The position numbers and the translations under genes are program-made. The notes below the pieces were generated by a model. That model saw only the letters and a program-made list of their open reading frames with translations. It did not search any database and had not been told where the DNA came from. Positions 18,518 to 26,151 of a stretch of 64,000 bases of DNA are shown piece after piece; within the stretch, counting starts at the first letter, position 1, and every line of letters starts with the position of its first letter. This DNA is from Sphingomonas arvum. GTDB lineage: Bacteria; Pseudomonadota; Alphaproteobacteria; Sphingomonadales; Sphingomonadaceae. The stretch spans positions 1 through 64,000 of the forward strand of contig NZ_JAPDOB010000002.1 of NCBI RefSeq assembly GCF_026013565.1, read 5' to 3'.

Positions 18518-19006
18518 ATGCAGCAATCGGCCAGTGTGCAGGCGAGGTCCGGAGCGCCCGGCAAGGCGCATCCGGCGCGAGTCGCGGTCGTGGCGACGCC
18601 GGACGGGGACGGGTGGCGCTTCGCCATGCGCCAGGATAGTCAGGCCGTGGACCGGCTCGACTTCAGCAAGGATGCGGCCGGCATGCGCAAGGCCGACTGG
18701 CACGAAATCGACTTCATGCTGGAGGACCCAAGCGGGCGCCTGGCCTTTCCGCGCGACAAATGGGACGCGATCTGGGTCGCCCGGGGAACGGAAACGGAGG
18801 CGCCCGACTGCCCCAGAGCGGCCAGCCGCGACCACGACGTCTATCCCTTGTGGGTCAAGGACAAGGTTCTCCGGGTGTGCAATCGCAATTCCGATCGCTG
18901 CCTCCTGAGCTTCGCACTCAACTTCGTCCCAACCGGCAGCCCCGACGGACCGATCGTCGCCACGCTGGACCCGATCATGGGCAATGGTAACGGCGGTCGG
19001 GCGTGA
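18518..19006 (+). CDS. unknown protein A with C-terminal DPIMGNGNGG motif
   Basis: A 162-residue protein, no family recognised, with no signal peptide or membrane helix. It has a strong ribosome binding site (GAGAGGGGAG) seven bases before the ATG. Segments 'ADWHEIDFMLED', 'LAFPRDKWDAIWV' and 'YPLWVKDKVLRV' alternate hydrophobic residues as in beta strands. The protein ends LDPIMGNGNGG-RA. The next gene encodes a diverged paralogue with the same segment order and the identical terminal motif. It follows the TIR gene by 32 bases, so it is probably in its operon. It could be a sensor, adaptor or substrate of the TIR/SLOG proteins; no function is claimed. Confidence 0.8.
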   Translation: MQQSASVQARSGAPGKAHPARVAVVATPDGDGWRFAMRQDSQAVDRLDFSKDAAGMRKADWHEIDFMLEDPSGRLAFPRDKWDAIWVARGTETEAPDCPRAASRDHDVYPLWVKDKVLRVCNRNSDRCLLSFALNFVPTGSPDGPIVATLDPIMGNGNGGRA

Positions 19007-19032
19007 ACTGACCGAAGGAGGGAGCGCAGGCC

Positions 19033-19644
19033 ATGCCAAAGTTCATGCAGGAACGGCACATCAACGTAGCGGTGAAGTTAGCGGTCGGCGGCGGCTACGA
19101 GATCACGCCCTACGAAGGCAGCAGGAACCTCAAGGACCAGGAACTGGTCTGCAGCAAGGAGCCGAAGACGCACCCGCATGATATCGGTAAGGACGACCTG
19201 TTCAAGGAAGGGTGCCATGTTCTCGTCTTCACGGTGGACAACGATGCCCAAGCTGAGCTGCGCTTCCCCGCGGTGCCGGAAGACGCTTATTGGGCACAGA
19301 AGGTGAACCCGACAGGCACAAGCGGTCCCAAGTCGCCGACGCAAGTCGCCGACGTCGTACCGGTCTGGGTAAGCGACGACGGCCAGCAGCTCATTGTTCT
19401 GAACTTCAATAACAAAGCCAAGCGGATCGGGTACACGCTGCGACTATTGGACAAGAACAACAACCCGCACCTTTGCGACCCGATCATGGGCAACGGCAAC
19501 GGTGGCAAGAGCGCCCCCCAGACCCCATCCCCACTCGTTACCGGATCGCTGATCGCGGGCGCGGGCGCGCTGCTTGGAGGGCTGGGCTATGCGCTGGCGA
19601 GCAGCGCGTCCTTGGGCCCCAAGCGACGGCACCGGCGCAAGTAG
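19033..19644 (+). CDS. unknown protein B, paralogue of A, with C-terminal membrane anchor
   Basis: A 203-residue protein with AAGGAGGG upstream. Its core parallels protein A: 'GCHVLVFTVDND', 'ELRFPAVPEDAYWAQ', 'VVPVWVSDDGQ', and then LCDPIMGNGNGG. Unlike A, it continues through a Pro/Ser linker into one hydrophobic helix (about 168-192) and a very basic tail, KRRHRRK, so it is membrane anchored at its C terminus. No signal peptide is present. It sits 26 bases after A and 4 bases before the SLOG/SLATT-like gene, indicating one operon. The family is unknown to me; the paralogy to A is seen directly. Confidence 0.82.
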   Translation: MPKFMQERHINVAVKLAVGGGYEITPYEGSRNLKDQELVCSKEPKTHPHDIGKDDLFKEGCHVLVFTVDNDAQAELRFPAVPEDAYWAQKVNPTGTSGPKSPTQVADVVPVWVSDDGQQLIVLNFNNKAKRIGYTLRLLDKNNNPHLCDPIMGNGNGGKSAPQTPSPLVTGSLIAGAGALLGGLGYALASSASLGPKRRHRRK

Positions 19645-19648
19645 GTCC

Positions 19649-21433
19649 GTGAGCGGCCCTCCCGCGGTACCGTTCGCCCTGACGGTCGGGATCACCGGGC
19701 ACCGGGCCGAGGCCCTGCCAGCCGCCGCCGCGGTCGAGGCGCGGGTGGCCGCTGTGCTGGAGCGGCTGGAACGGGCCGCGTTCGACCTCCTGAAGCGGGA
19801 AGCCGCGCTGTTCGCGGCGGAACCGCCCTGCCTCACCCTGGTGTCGCCGCTGGCGTCGGGTGCCGATCAGCTGGCGGCACGGATCGCCGTCGAGCGCGGC
19901 TGGGCGCTGCAGGCGGTGCTGCCCCTGCCCCGGCAGTCCTATGCCGCCTCGATGGACCCCGCCGGAGCGGCCGAACTGCAGCGCCTGCTGGAGGCCGCGA
20001 CTTGCGTGCTGGAACTGCCCGGCGATCCTGCAAACCCCACCGACAGCTTCGTTATGGCCGGGCGCGCGACGGTGGCCCACTCCGACCTGCTGCTGGCGGT
20101 GTGGGACGGGCTGCCGGCCCGCGGGCGCGGCGGCACGGCCGAGACCGTCGACCTGGCGCTGCTGCGCGGCACGCCCATCCTGCACTTGCCGATCGAGTCC
20201 GACCAGCCTTCGCGCCTGCTGTGGAGCGGGTTCGACCCGGTGGTGATCAGCGCACCCGGCGACCATCACTGCGGCCGCCCGGACGAGGAGGCGGAGCTGC
20301 ACCGCGTGCTCGCCGCCTTGCTGGCGCCGCCGCCGAACCCGCGCGAACGCCAGTTCATCCAGCGCTACCTGGTGGAGCGCGAACGCAAGCTTCGCCTGCG
20401 GCTCGAATATCCGTTACTAATGACGCTCGCCGGCGCGCACCGCATCTCGCGCAAGGACGTCAACGCCCGGCTCGGAGTGGAGGCAGCCCGCAACGAGTGG
20501 CTTGAATATCGCCAGCGCTGCGCTGGTTGCCACGGGGTGGATGCGCCGCTCGATGCGCTGCAACAGGCGTATGAGTGGAGCGACCGGCTGGCCACCCACT
20601 TCGCCCAGACCTACCGGTCGAGCCATGTGTTCAACTTTCTGCTTGCCGCGCTTGGTGCGCTGATCGGCCTGTCGGGGCTGGTGTTCCAGGGTAACCCATT
20701 CGAGCTGGCGATCGCCGAGTTCGCGGTGGTGCTGGCGGTGATCGTCAATACCCAGACCGGCTCGTCCAGTTGCTGGCACCAGCGCTGGCTCGATTATCGC
20801 CAACTCGCCGAGCGGCTGCGACCGATGCGCAGCCTGAAATTGCTTGGGCTGGCCGCGCCCGATCCGCCGGGCAGCCCGGCCGAGCCGATCGCCCGCCGGT
20901 GGATCGACTGGTATGCGGCGGCGATGTGGCGCACGATCGGCTGCCCCGGTGGCCGACTTCAGCCAGCCGACGTCCCGCGCCTGGCGGAAGCGATCGCAGA
21001 GCGCGAGCTGGAGCCGCAGATTGCCTACAACCGGCGCACGGGGGCGCAGATGGCCGCCTTTGATCAGCGGCTCGAATGGGTGGCGCTGGCCATTTTCGGC
21101 ACCACGCTGGCAATCACCTTCGCCACGATCCTGTGCCTGCTGTTCGCGCCGCAGCTGCTGAAGTCGGCCGGAAACTGGACCACCGTCCTGTCCGCCGGGC
21201 TGCCCGCGGTCGGCACCGCCATCTTCGGCATCCGGGTACAAGGCGATTATGGCGCGCTGTCGGCCCGCTCGCGACATACAGCGGACCAGCTGCAGCGGAT
21301 CGCGACCGACCTCACCCGCGCGCGCGACCTGCCGCGCACCGCCGATCTTACCGAGCAGGCCGCGCGGGTGATGCTGGCCGACCTTGGCGAATGGCGGCTG
21401 GTCAACGAGCTTCACGAATTGTCGCTGGGCTGA
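19649..21433 (+). CDS. SLOG-like nucleotide-binding plus four-helix membrane (SLATT-like) protein
   Basis: A 594-residue protein from a GTG start at 19649, 4 bases after the upstream stop. The N-terminal Rossmann-like domain has VGITGHR (about 13-19), SPLASGADQLAA (66-77) and AHSDLLLAVWDG (143-154), the pattern of SLOG/LOG-DprA-type nucleotide-binding domains. The C-terminal half has two pairs of membrane helices (about 329-346, 352-367, 476-499, 513-528). A long charged cytosolic segment separates the pairs, and a further helical segment follows, as in SLATT effectors. In published genome-context work SLOG and SLATT modules belong to nucleotide-sensing conflict systems in which the membrane module is thought to perturb the membrane. 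Domain calls are by eye. Confidence 0.75.
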   Translation: MSGPPAVPFALTVGITGHRAEALPAAAAVEARVAAVLERLERAAFDLLKREAALFAAEPPCLTLVSPLASGADQLAARIAVERGWALQAVLPLPRQSYAASMDPAGAAELQRLLEAATCVLELPGDPANPTDSFVMAGRATVAHSDLLLAVWDGLPARGRGGTAETVDLALLRGTPILHLPIESDQPSRLLWSGFDPVVISAPGDHHCGRPDEEAELHRVLAALLAPPPNPRERQFIQRYLVERERKLRLRLEYPLLMTLAGAHRISRKDVNARLGVEAARNEWLEYRQRCAGCHGVDAPLDALQQAYEWSDRLATHFAQTYRSSHVFNFLLAALGALIGLSGLVFQGNPFELAIAEFAVVLAVIVNTQTGSSSCWHQRWLDYRQLAERLRPMRSLKLLGLAAPDPPGSPAEPIARRWIDWYAAAMWRTIGCPGGRLQPADVPRLAEAIAERELEPQIAYNRRTGAQMAAFDQRLEWVALAIFGTTLAITFATILCLLFAPQLLKSAGNWTTVLSAGLPAVGTAIFGIRVQGDYGALSARSRHTADQLQRIATDLTRARDLPRTADLTEQAARVMLADLGEWRLVNELHELSLG

Positions 21434-21453
21434 GCCTCCGCTACGGCGGGCCC

Positions 21454-22383
21454 GTGCCGATCCTCCGCTTGCTTGCCGCGCTGTGCGCGCTTGTCGCCGC
21501 CGTTCCCGCCAACGCTTACTGGGAATATGGCCACCAGACCGTCGCTGCGGTCGCCTGGGAGTCGGTCAAGCCGGAAACCCGCCGGCAGATACAGGCACTG
21601 CTCAGACAAGGCGCGCTGCTGCAGACGCCGACCTGCCCCACCCGCACGCTGGAGGAAGCCAGCGTTTGGGCCGACTGCATCAAGCCAATGGGCGACCGCT
21701 TCAGCTACCAGTCGAGCTGGCATTACCAGAACGTCAACGTATGCAGGCCGTTCAGCCTCAAGGAGGCGTGCAAGGACGGCAACTGCGTCTCGGCGCAGAT
21801 CGACCGCAACGCCCGACTGTTGGCCGACAAGAGCCTGCCAGTGCGGGAGCGGATTATGGCGCTGGCCTTCCTGACGCACTTCGTTGGCGACCTGGCGCAA
21901 CCGATGCACGCCGGCGACCGCGGCGATCTCGGCGGCAACCAGGTCGCGGCCAACTACGGCGCGATCGGCGGCCGTACCAACCTTCATTCGATTTGGGACG
22001 GCTGGCTTCCGGAACGGGCGATCACCACCGGGCCGGCGGCGCGTTCCGGCGGCGCCAACAACCTCAGCCTGCCCCAACGGGCGCGCGAGCTGATCGCCGA
22101 AGTACCGGCCGGTGAGCGCGCGGTGCTGGTCGGCGGCACGGTTGCCGATTGGAGCCGCCAGAGTTGGGAGAATGCGCGCACCCTAGCTTACGCCTCCTTG
22201 ATCGGTGATCCGTGCGGGCCGTTGCCGAAGGAGCGGCCAACCCTGACCGAGGCCAGGGTGGAGGAGCTGATCGCGCCGGTGCGGCGTCAGGTCACCGCCG
22301 GTGGCCTGCGCCTCGCGCGGCTGCTCGACGATGCGCTGCTGGAGGGCAAGTCCCCGCAACCGCCCAAGCGCGGCGGCAACTAG
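21454..22383 (+). CDS. secreted S1/P1-type nuclease
   Basis: A 309-residue protein from a GTG start, with a signal peptide (MPILRLLAALCALVAAVPANA). The zinc-ligand pattern of the S1/P1 nuclease and phospholipase C fold is present: YWEYGHQTV at the mature N terminus, HFVGDLAQPMHAGDRGDLGGN and NLHSIWDGWL. Members are zinc-dependent single-strand nucleases/3'-nucleotidases acting outside the cytoplasm. It begins 20 bases after the SLOG/SLATT gene, so it may be cotranscribed, but its export argues against a direct role in a cytosolic TIR system. The start is inferred from the signal peptide. Confidence 0.85.
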   Translation: MPILRLLAALCALVAAVPANAYWEYGHQTVAAVAWESVKPETRRQIQALLRQGALLQTPTCPTRTLEEASVWADCIKPMGDRFSYQSSWHYQNVNVCRPFSLKEACKDGNCVSAQIDRNARLLADKSLPVRERIMALAFLTHFVGDLAQPMHAGDRGDLGGNQVAANYGAIGGRTNLHSIWDGWLPERAITTGPAARSGGANNLSLPQRARELIAEVPAGERAVLVGGTVADWSRQSWENARTLAYASLIGDPCGPLPKERPTLTEARVEELIAPVRRQVTAGGLRLARLLDDALLEGKSPQPPKRGGN

Positions 22384-22625
22384 TTGTCCTCACCCCGCCG
22401 CCACCGCCACCCGCCGCGGGTGGTGTTCCGGCAGATGAGCAGGAACAGCGCAGTCAGCGTGACCGTGAAGCTGACGTAGGCGACGATCGACCATGCCAGC
22501 AGCGGCGTGGCGCCGGTGATCAGCACCACGTAGCCGACCAGCACGACCCAGCCCTGCCAGCTGATCGGCGCAGCCGAACCATAGCCGTACCGCTTGGGTG
22601 CGAACCATTCCGGTCCGCCACTCAC
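22380..22625 (-). CDS. small two-helix membrane protein
   Basis: An 81-residue protein with two hydrophobic helices (about 24-42 and 46-65) and a basic Arg/Trp-rich C terminus (RGGWRWRRG). The GTG start overlaps the stop of the upstream hydrolase gene by four bases, so it is the last gene of the SPFH operon. Its stop overlaps that of the convergent S1/P1 nuclease gene. Family not recognised. Confidence 0.72.
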   Translation of the reverse strand: MSGGPEWFAPKRYGYGSAAPISWQGWVVLVGYVVLITGATPLLAWSIVAYVSFTVTLTALFLLICRNTTRGGWRWRRGEDN

Positions 22626-23557
22626 CGCCGCGGCGCCTTGACGAAGGCAGCGATGCGCTCGGCGAGACGAGCGGCCAGCGGCAGGCTCGGGTCGGCGTAG
22701 GTGGCTAGGTTGGCGGCCCGGTCCGCCGGCGCGTCCTTCAGCACATGGTTCATGTTCGCGAACTCGGCAGCGACGACCCCCGGTCGGGCGGCTGCGAGTG
22801 CCGCGGCGTCCGCCTTGCCGACCTGCAAGTCGCGCCCGCCGCTCACCACCAGCACCGGCCCGCGATAGCCGCGGAGCAGCTGCACCGGGTCCTGCCGCAT
22901 CAGGTCAATCAGGAAGTCCTGCACGGCTGGGTTGAACAACCCCCGCGCCAGCGCCGGGTGCATCGCTGATACATCGGCCCGCTGCCCCCCCTCCAGGCTG
23001 GCCAACGCCGCCTCTGCCTGCGGCAGGACCGGCGCGTTTGCCGGATTGGCGCGTAGCTGCTCGCGGATGATCTGCCCCAGCGGCCGCCCGCCGGTGGTCA
23101 GCAGAACCAGCCCACACACGTCCTTCTCCCCGGCTGACGCAAGCGCGATTAGCCCACCCTCGCTGTGCCCCGCCAGCCAGACGCAGCGCGCCCCTGTTGC
23201 GGCCCGTGCAGCGGCGATCCAGGCGCGGGTGTCGGCGACATAATCGGCGACCATCACCTTGTTCGGATCGCCGGCCACCTTGCTGCCGCCGAGCCCGCGC
23301 TTGTCGATGCGCACGCTGGCAACGCCGTCCGCCGCCAATCCCTCAGCCAGCAGGCGATAGCTGTTCGCCTTCACCCCCAACGGATTGTTGCCGTCGCGAT
23401 CGGTTGGGCCGGAGCCGGGCAGGATCAACACCGTGGCTGCGGTCTTGCCAATTGGCTGGACCAGGGTGCCCTTCAGCGGCCCCGCCGCGAGCTCGCTGCT
23501 GCGGACAGCGGGCGCGGCCGCCGCCAGGCTGGCAGCGGCGATGAGGGTGGTGATCAT
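22622..23557 (-). CDS. secreted alpha/beta hydrolase
   Basis: A 311-residue alpha/beta hydrolase with a signal peptide ([17 protein letters not shown]). The oxyanion segment [15 protein letters not shown], nucleophile elbow GHSEGG, and a late Asp/His pair ([15 protein letters not shown]) complete a serine-hydrolase triad. 'Dienelactone-hydrolase-like' or esterase are the nearest descriptions; the substrate is unknown. It is coupled by ATGA overlaps to the ribbon-helix-helix gene upstream and the small membrane gene downstream. Confidence 0.88.
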   Translation of the reverse strand: MITTLIAAASLAAAAPAVRSSELAAGPLKGTLVQPIGKTAATVLILPGSGPTDRDGNNPLGVKANSYRLLAEGLAADGVASVRIDKRGLGGSKVAGDPNKVMVADYVADTRAWIAAARAATGARCVWLAGHSEGGLIALASAGEKDVCGLVLLTTGGRPLGQIIREQLRANPANAPVLPQAEAALASLEGGQRADVSAMHPALARGLFNPAVQDFLIDLMRQDPVQLLRGYRGPVLVVSGGRDLQVGKADAAALAAARPGVVAAEFANMNHVLKDAPADRAANLATYADPSLPLAARLAERIAAFVKAPRR

Positions 23558-23754
23558 TCCGTTTTCTCCTTGGGGGGTCGGCCGCGCTTGACCGGCTGGG
23601 GCGGGTCGAGGCGGACGCCGCGGGCCTTCAGCGCCTCACGGATCAGCACCTCGGCCTCGGCATTGGCCGAGCGCAGGTTGGCCGTGGCGCAGCGCTCAAC
23701 CGCGGCCCACAGGGCCGGGTCGATCCGCAGCGGAAAGGCCTTGCGCTCGGTCAC
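23554..23754 (-). CDS. Arc-type ribbon-helix-helix protein
   Basis: A 66-residue protein. The N-terminal [19 protein letters not shown] followed by a helix with [11 protein letters not shown] matches an Arc/MetJ-type ribbon-helix-helix DNA-binding fold. The C-terminal tail is Pro/Lys-rich and contains GRPPK, like an AT-hook. It starts with GTG seven bases after the SPFH stop and overlaps the hydrolase start. It is a plausible autoregulator of the operon, perhaps through the TGATATCA palindrome upstream of the SPFH gene; this is inference. No toxin-like partner adjoins it. Confidence 0.78.
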   Translation of the reverse strand: MTERKAFPLRIDPALWAAVERCATANLRSANAEAEVLIREALKARGVRLDPPQPVKRGRPPKEKTE

Positions 23755-23760
23755 GGGCGC

Positions 23761-24663
23761 TTACTGGTACAATGTGCCGGTGTTGACGACAGGCTGGGTG
23801 TCGCGCTCGCCGCACAGCACCACCATCAGGTTGGACACCATGGCCGCGCGGCGCTCGTCGTCCAGCTCGACGACGTTCTTGGCCGACAGCTGCTCCAGCG
23901 CCATCTCGACCATGCCGACGGCGCCCTCGACCAAAGTCTTGCGGGCGGCGACCACCGCCTGCGCCTGCTGGCGGCGGAGCATGGCCCCGGCGATCTCCTG
24001 CGCATAGGCGAGGTGGGTGAAGCCGCACTCGTCGACCGTGATGCCGGCCACCGCCAGCCGCGCGTTCAGCTCTTGCCGGAGCTCGACCCCGACCTCGTCA
24101 TGGTTGCCGCGCAGCGTGACCTCCAGATGCTCGAAGTCGTCGTACGGGTAGCGCGAGCCGATGGTTCGGATCGCCGCCTCGACCTGGACGGTGACGAACG
24201 CCTTGTAGTCGTCCACGTCGAACAGCGCCTGCGCGGTGTCGATCACCCGCCACACGATCTGTGCCGCGATCTCGATCGGGTTGCCGCGCAGGTCGTTGAC
24301 CTTGATCCGGTCGGAAATGAAGTTGTTGGTCCTGACCGACACTTTGCGCCGCATCTCCCACGGCAGCACCCAGCGCAGGCCCGTGGCCCGGTCCGTACCC
24401 CGATATTCACCGAACAAGGTGATTGCCGCCGCCTGGTTCGGCTGCAGCATGTAGAAGCCCGGCAGCAGGAACAGCAGCACCAGCGGCCCGACGATCACCG
24501 CCGCGATCGACAGCGCATCCCGGTAGTCGTTGGCCAGCCGGCCGATGCCGAATACCTGCACCGCAATGGCTACCGCCAGCAGCAGCAAGACGAGATAGCC
24601 GCTGAAGGTACGGGCCCTCCGCTCCCGGCTGGCGGTGAGATGATTGATCGGCTGATCGGTCAT
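23761..24663 (-). CDS. SPFH/Band 7 (prohibitin-like) membrane protein
   Basis: A 300-residue protein with two N-terminal membrane helices (about 21-40 and 52-70). They are followed by an SPFH domain starting [20 protein letters not shown] and a coiled, Ala/Gln-rich C-terminal region ([20 protein letters not shown]). Such proteins oligomerise at membranes and scaffold proteases or lipid domains. It is the first gene of a four-gene minus-strand operon with a ribbon-helix-helix protein, a secreted hydrolase and a small membrane protein. The family is certain; the specific role is not. Confidence 0.9.
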   Translation of the reverse strand: MTDQPINHLTASRERRARTFSGYLVLLLLAVAIAVQVFGIGRLANDYRDALSIAAVIVGPLVLLFLLPGFYMLQPNQAAAITLFGEYRGTDRATGLRWVLPWEMRRKVSVRTNNFISDRIKVNDLRGNPIEIAAQIVWRVIDTAQALFDVDDYKAFVTVQVEAAIRTIGSRYPYDDFEHLEVTLRGNHDEVGVELRQELNARLAVAGITVDECGFTHLAYAQEIAGAMLRRQQAQAVVAARKTLVEGAVGMVEMALEQLSAKNVVELDDERRAAMVSNLMVVLCGERDTQPVVNTGTLYQ

Positions 24664-24677
24664 GTGAGGTCTCCCTG

Positions 24678-24716
24678 TATGATATCACATTTATATATTT
24701 GCGATGCGTTGCGCAA
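24678..24716 (-). promoter_or_regulatory. candidate promoter and palindromic operator of the SPFH operon
   Basis: The minus strand shows TTGCGC (24716-24711), then an A/T-rich segment ATATATAAAT suited to a -10 element. The perfect palindrome TGATATCA (24687-24680) lies close to the predicted start. This is unusually AT-rich for the window. The palindrome is well placed for a repressor, possibly the operon's own ribbon-helix-helix protein. Confidence 0.5.
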
Positions 24717-24743
24717 GCGGGAGCCGCCGCCTAGGGCCGGCGC

Positions 24744-25643
24744 ATGAACTGGCAATTGGTGATCCACGGCGGCTGCGGCGCGATGCGCCTGTCGCCGGAA
24801 GAGGAGCAGGCAGGGCTTGCGGGCCTGCGCGAGGCGCTTGAGGCAGGCTCGGCCGTGTTGCGCGCCGGCGGAGCTGCGCTCGACGCGGTGGAGGCGGCGG
24901 CGCGCGTGCTGGAGGATGACCCTGCGTTCAACGCCGGGCGCGGCGCCGTGCTGACCCACGAGGGCGCGATCGAACTGGACGCTGCGGTCATGGCCGGAGC
25001 CACGAGGTCCGCCGGCGCAGTGGCGGGCCTGCGCACCATTCGCTCGCCCATCGGCGCCGCCCGGGCGGTGATGGAGCACAGCCCGCACGTCCTGCTGAGC
25101 TTCGCCGGCGCCGAGCAGTTTGCCCGCGAGCAGGGCCTCGAGACGATCGACCCGAGCTGGTTTGAGACCCCCGCCCGGCGCGCGCAGCTGGACAAGGTGC
25201 TGGCGAGCGGCGGCGGGTTCGACGCCGACGTGAAGTTCGGGACGATCGGCGCGGTGGCGGTGGACTCCGCCGGGCATGTCGCCGCCGCCACCTCGACCGG
25301 CGGCCTGACCGCCAAGCGTTGGGGCCGCATCGGCGACTCGCCGCTGATCGGCGCCGGCACCTATGCCGACGATCGCAGCTGCGCCGTCAGCGCCACCGGC
25401 TCGGGCGAGTTTTTCATCCGCACCGCCGCTGCGCACGAGATCGGCGCCCGCATGCGGTTGCTGGGCGAATCGCTGCAGTCCGCGCTCGACTCCGTGCTGG
25501 CCGACATCCAGTCCCTCGGCGGCACCGGCGGGCTGATTGCGGTCTCGCCCGATGGAGACGCAGCGTGGGGCTTCACCACGCGCGGCATGTACCGCGGCAA
25601 GGCCAGCGCCGCCGGCAGCGAGGTGGCGGTGCATGGAGCTTGA
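24744..25643 (+). CDS. isoaspartyl peptidase/L-asparaginase (Ntn hydrolase)
   Basis: A 299-residue plant-type asparaginase, synthesised as a precursor that cleaves itself before a threonine. The N-terminal VIHGGCGA, the nucleophile Thr in KFGTIGAVAVD, and the downstream substrate loop TSTGGLTAKRWGRIGDSPLIGAGTY are all present. It removes isoaspartyl residues from peptides and hydrolyses asparagine. The downstream acetyltransferase gene begins 11 bases before its stop, so the two are coupled. Confidence 0.93.
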   Translation: MNWQLVIHGGCGAMRLSPEEEQAGLAGLREALEAGSAVLRAGGAALDAVEAAARVLEDDPAFNAGRGAVLTHEGAIELDAAVMAGATRSAGAVAGLRTIRSPIGAARAVMEHSPHVLLSFAGAEQFAREQGLETIDPSWFETPARRAQLDKVLASGGGFDADVKFGTIGAVAVDSAGHVAAATSTGGLTAKRWGRIGDSPLIGAGTYADDRSCAVSATGSGEFFIRTAAAHEIGARMRLLGESLQSALDSVLADIQSLGGTGGLIAVSPDGDAAWGFTTRGMYRGKASAAGSEVAVHGA

Positions 25644-26151
25644 GCCCGCCACGCCCGAGGACCTGCCGGCGCTGCACGCGCTGATCGAGCGCGCCTACCG
25701 TGGCGACTCCGCACGCCAGGGATGGACGCACGAGGCCGACCTGCTCGGCGGCCAGCGCACGGACGTGGACGCCCTCGCTGCCATGCTCACGAACCCCGCC
25801 CAGCAGCTGCTCCTCTGGCGCGATGGCGCTCAGCCAGCCGCCTGCGTGGCGCTGACGGACAAGGGCGACGGCCTCGCCTATCTCGGCATGCTCACGGTCG
25901 ACCCGGAACGCCAGGGCGGCGGCACCGGCCGAACGCTCCTCGCCGCCGCCGAACGCTGGGCGACTGACCACCTCCGCGCTCGCCGCATCGAAATGACCGT
26001 CATCTGGCAGCGCCCCGAGCTCATCGCCTGGTACGAACGCCGCGGCTACCGCTTCACCGGCGAGCACCGCCCCTTCCCCTACGGCGACGAACGCTTCGGC
26101 CAGCCCCACCGCACCGACCTCGAGTTCGTCGTCCTGGAGAAGACCCTCTAG
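25633..26151 (+). CDS. GNAT family N-acetyltransferase
   Basis: A 172-residue GNAT fold. The acetyl-CoA loop region is 'LGMLTVDPERQGGGTGRTLL', with the later strand-helix 'AWYERRGYRFTGEHRPF'. The start at 25633 (MELEPATPEDL) overlaps the asparaginase end by 11 bases; longer frames are shadows. The substrate cannot be inferred. Its TAG stop shares CTAG with the stop of the convergent DNA ligase gene. Confidence 0.9.
   Translation: MELEPATPEDLPALHALIERAYRGDSARQGWTHEADLLGGQRTDVDALAAMLTNPAQQLLLWRDGAQPAACVALTDKGDGLAYLGMLTVDPERQGGGTGRTLLAAAERWATDHLRARRIEMTVIWQRPELIAWYERRGYRFTGEHRPFPYGDERFGQPHRTDLEFVVLEKTL

Noticed and set aside
16239-22400. TIR operon as part of a mobile island
   Set aside because: No integrase, tRNA, direct-repeat ends or transposase flank it, and its base composition looks like its neighbours by eye. 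It may still be horizontally acquired.
23554-23754. Ribbon-helix-helix protein as an antitoxin
   Set aside because: No toxin-type gene adjoins it; its partners are an SPFH protein and a hydrolase.
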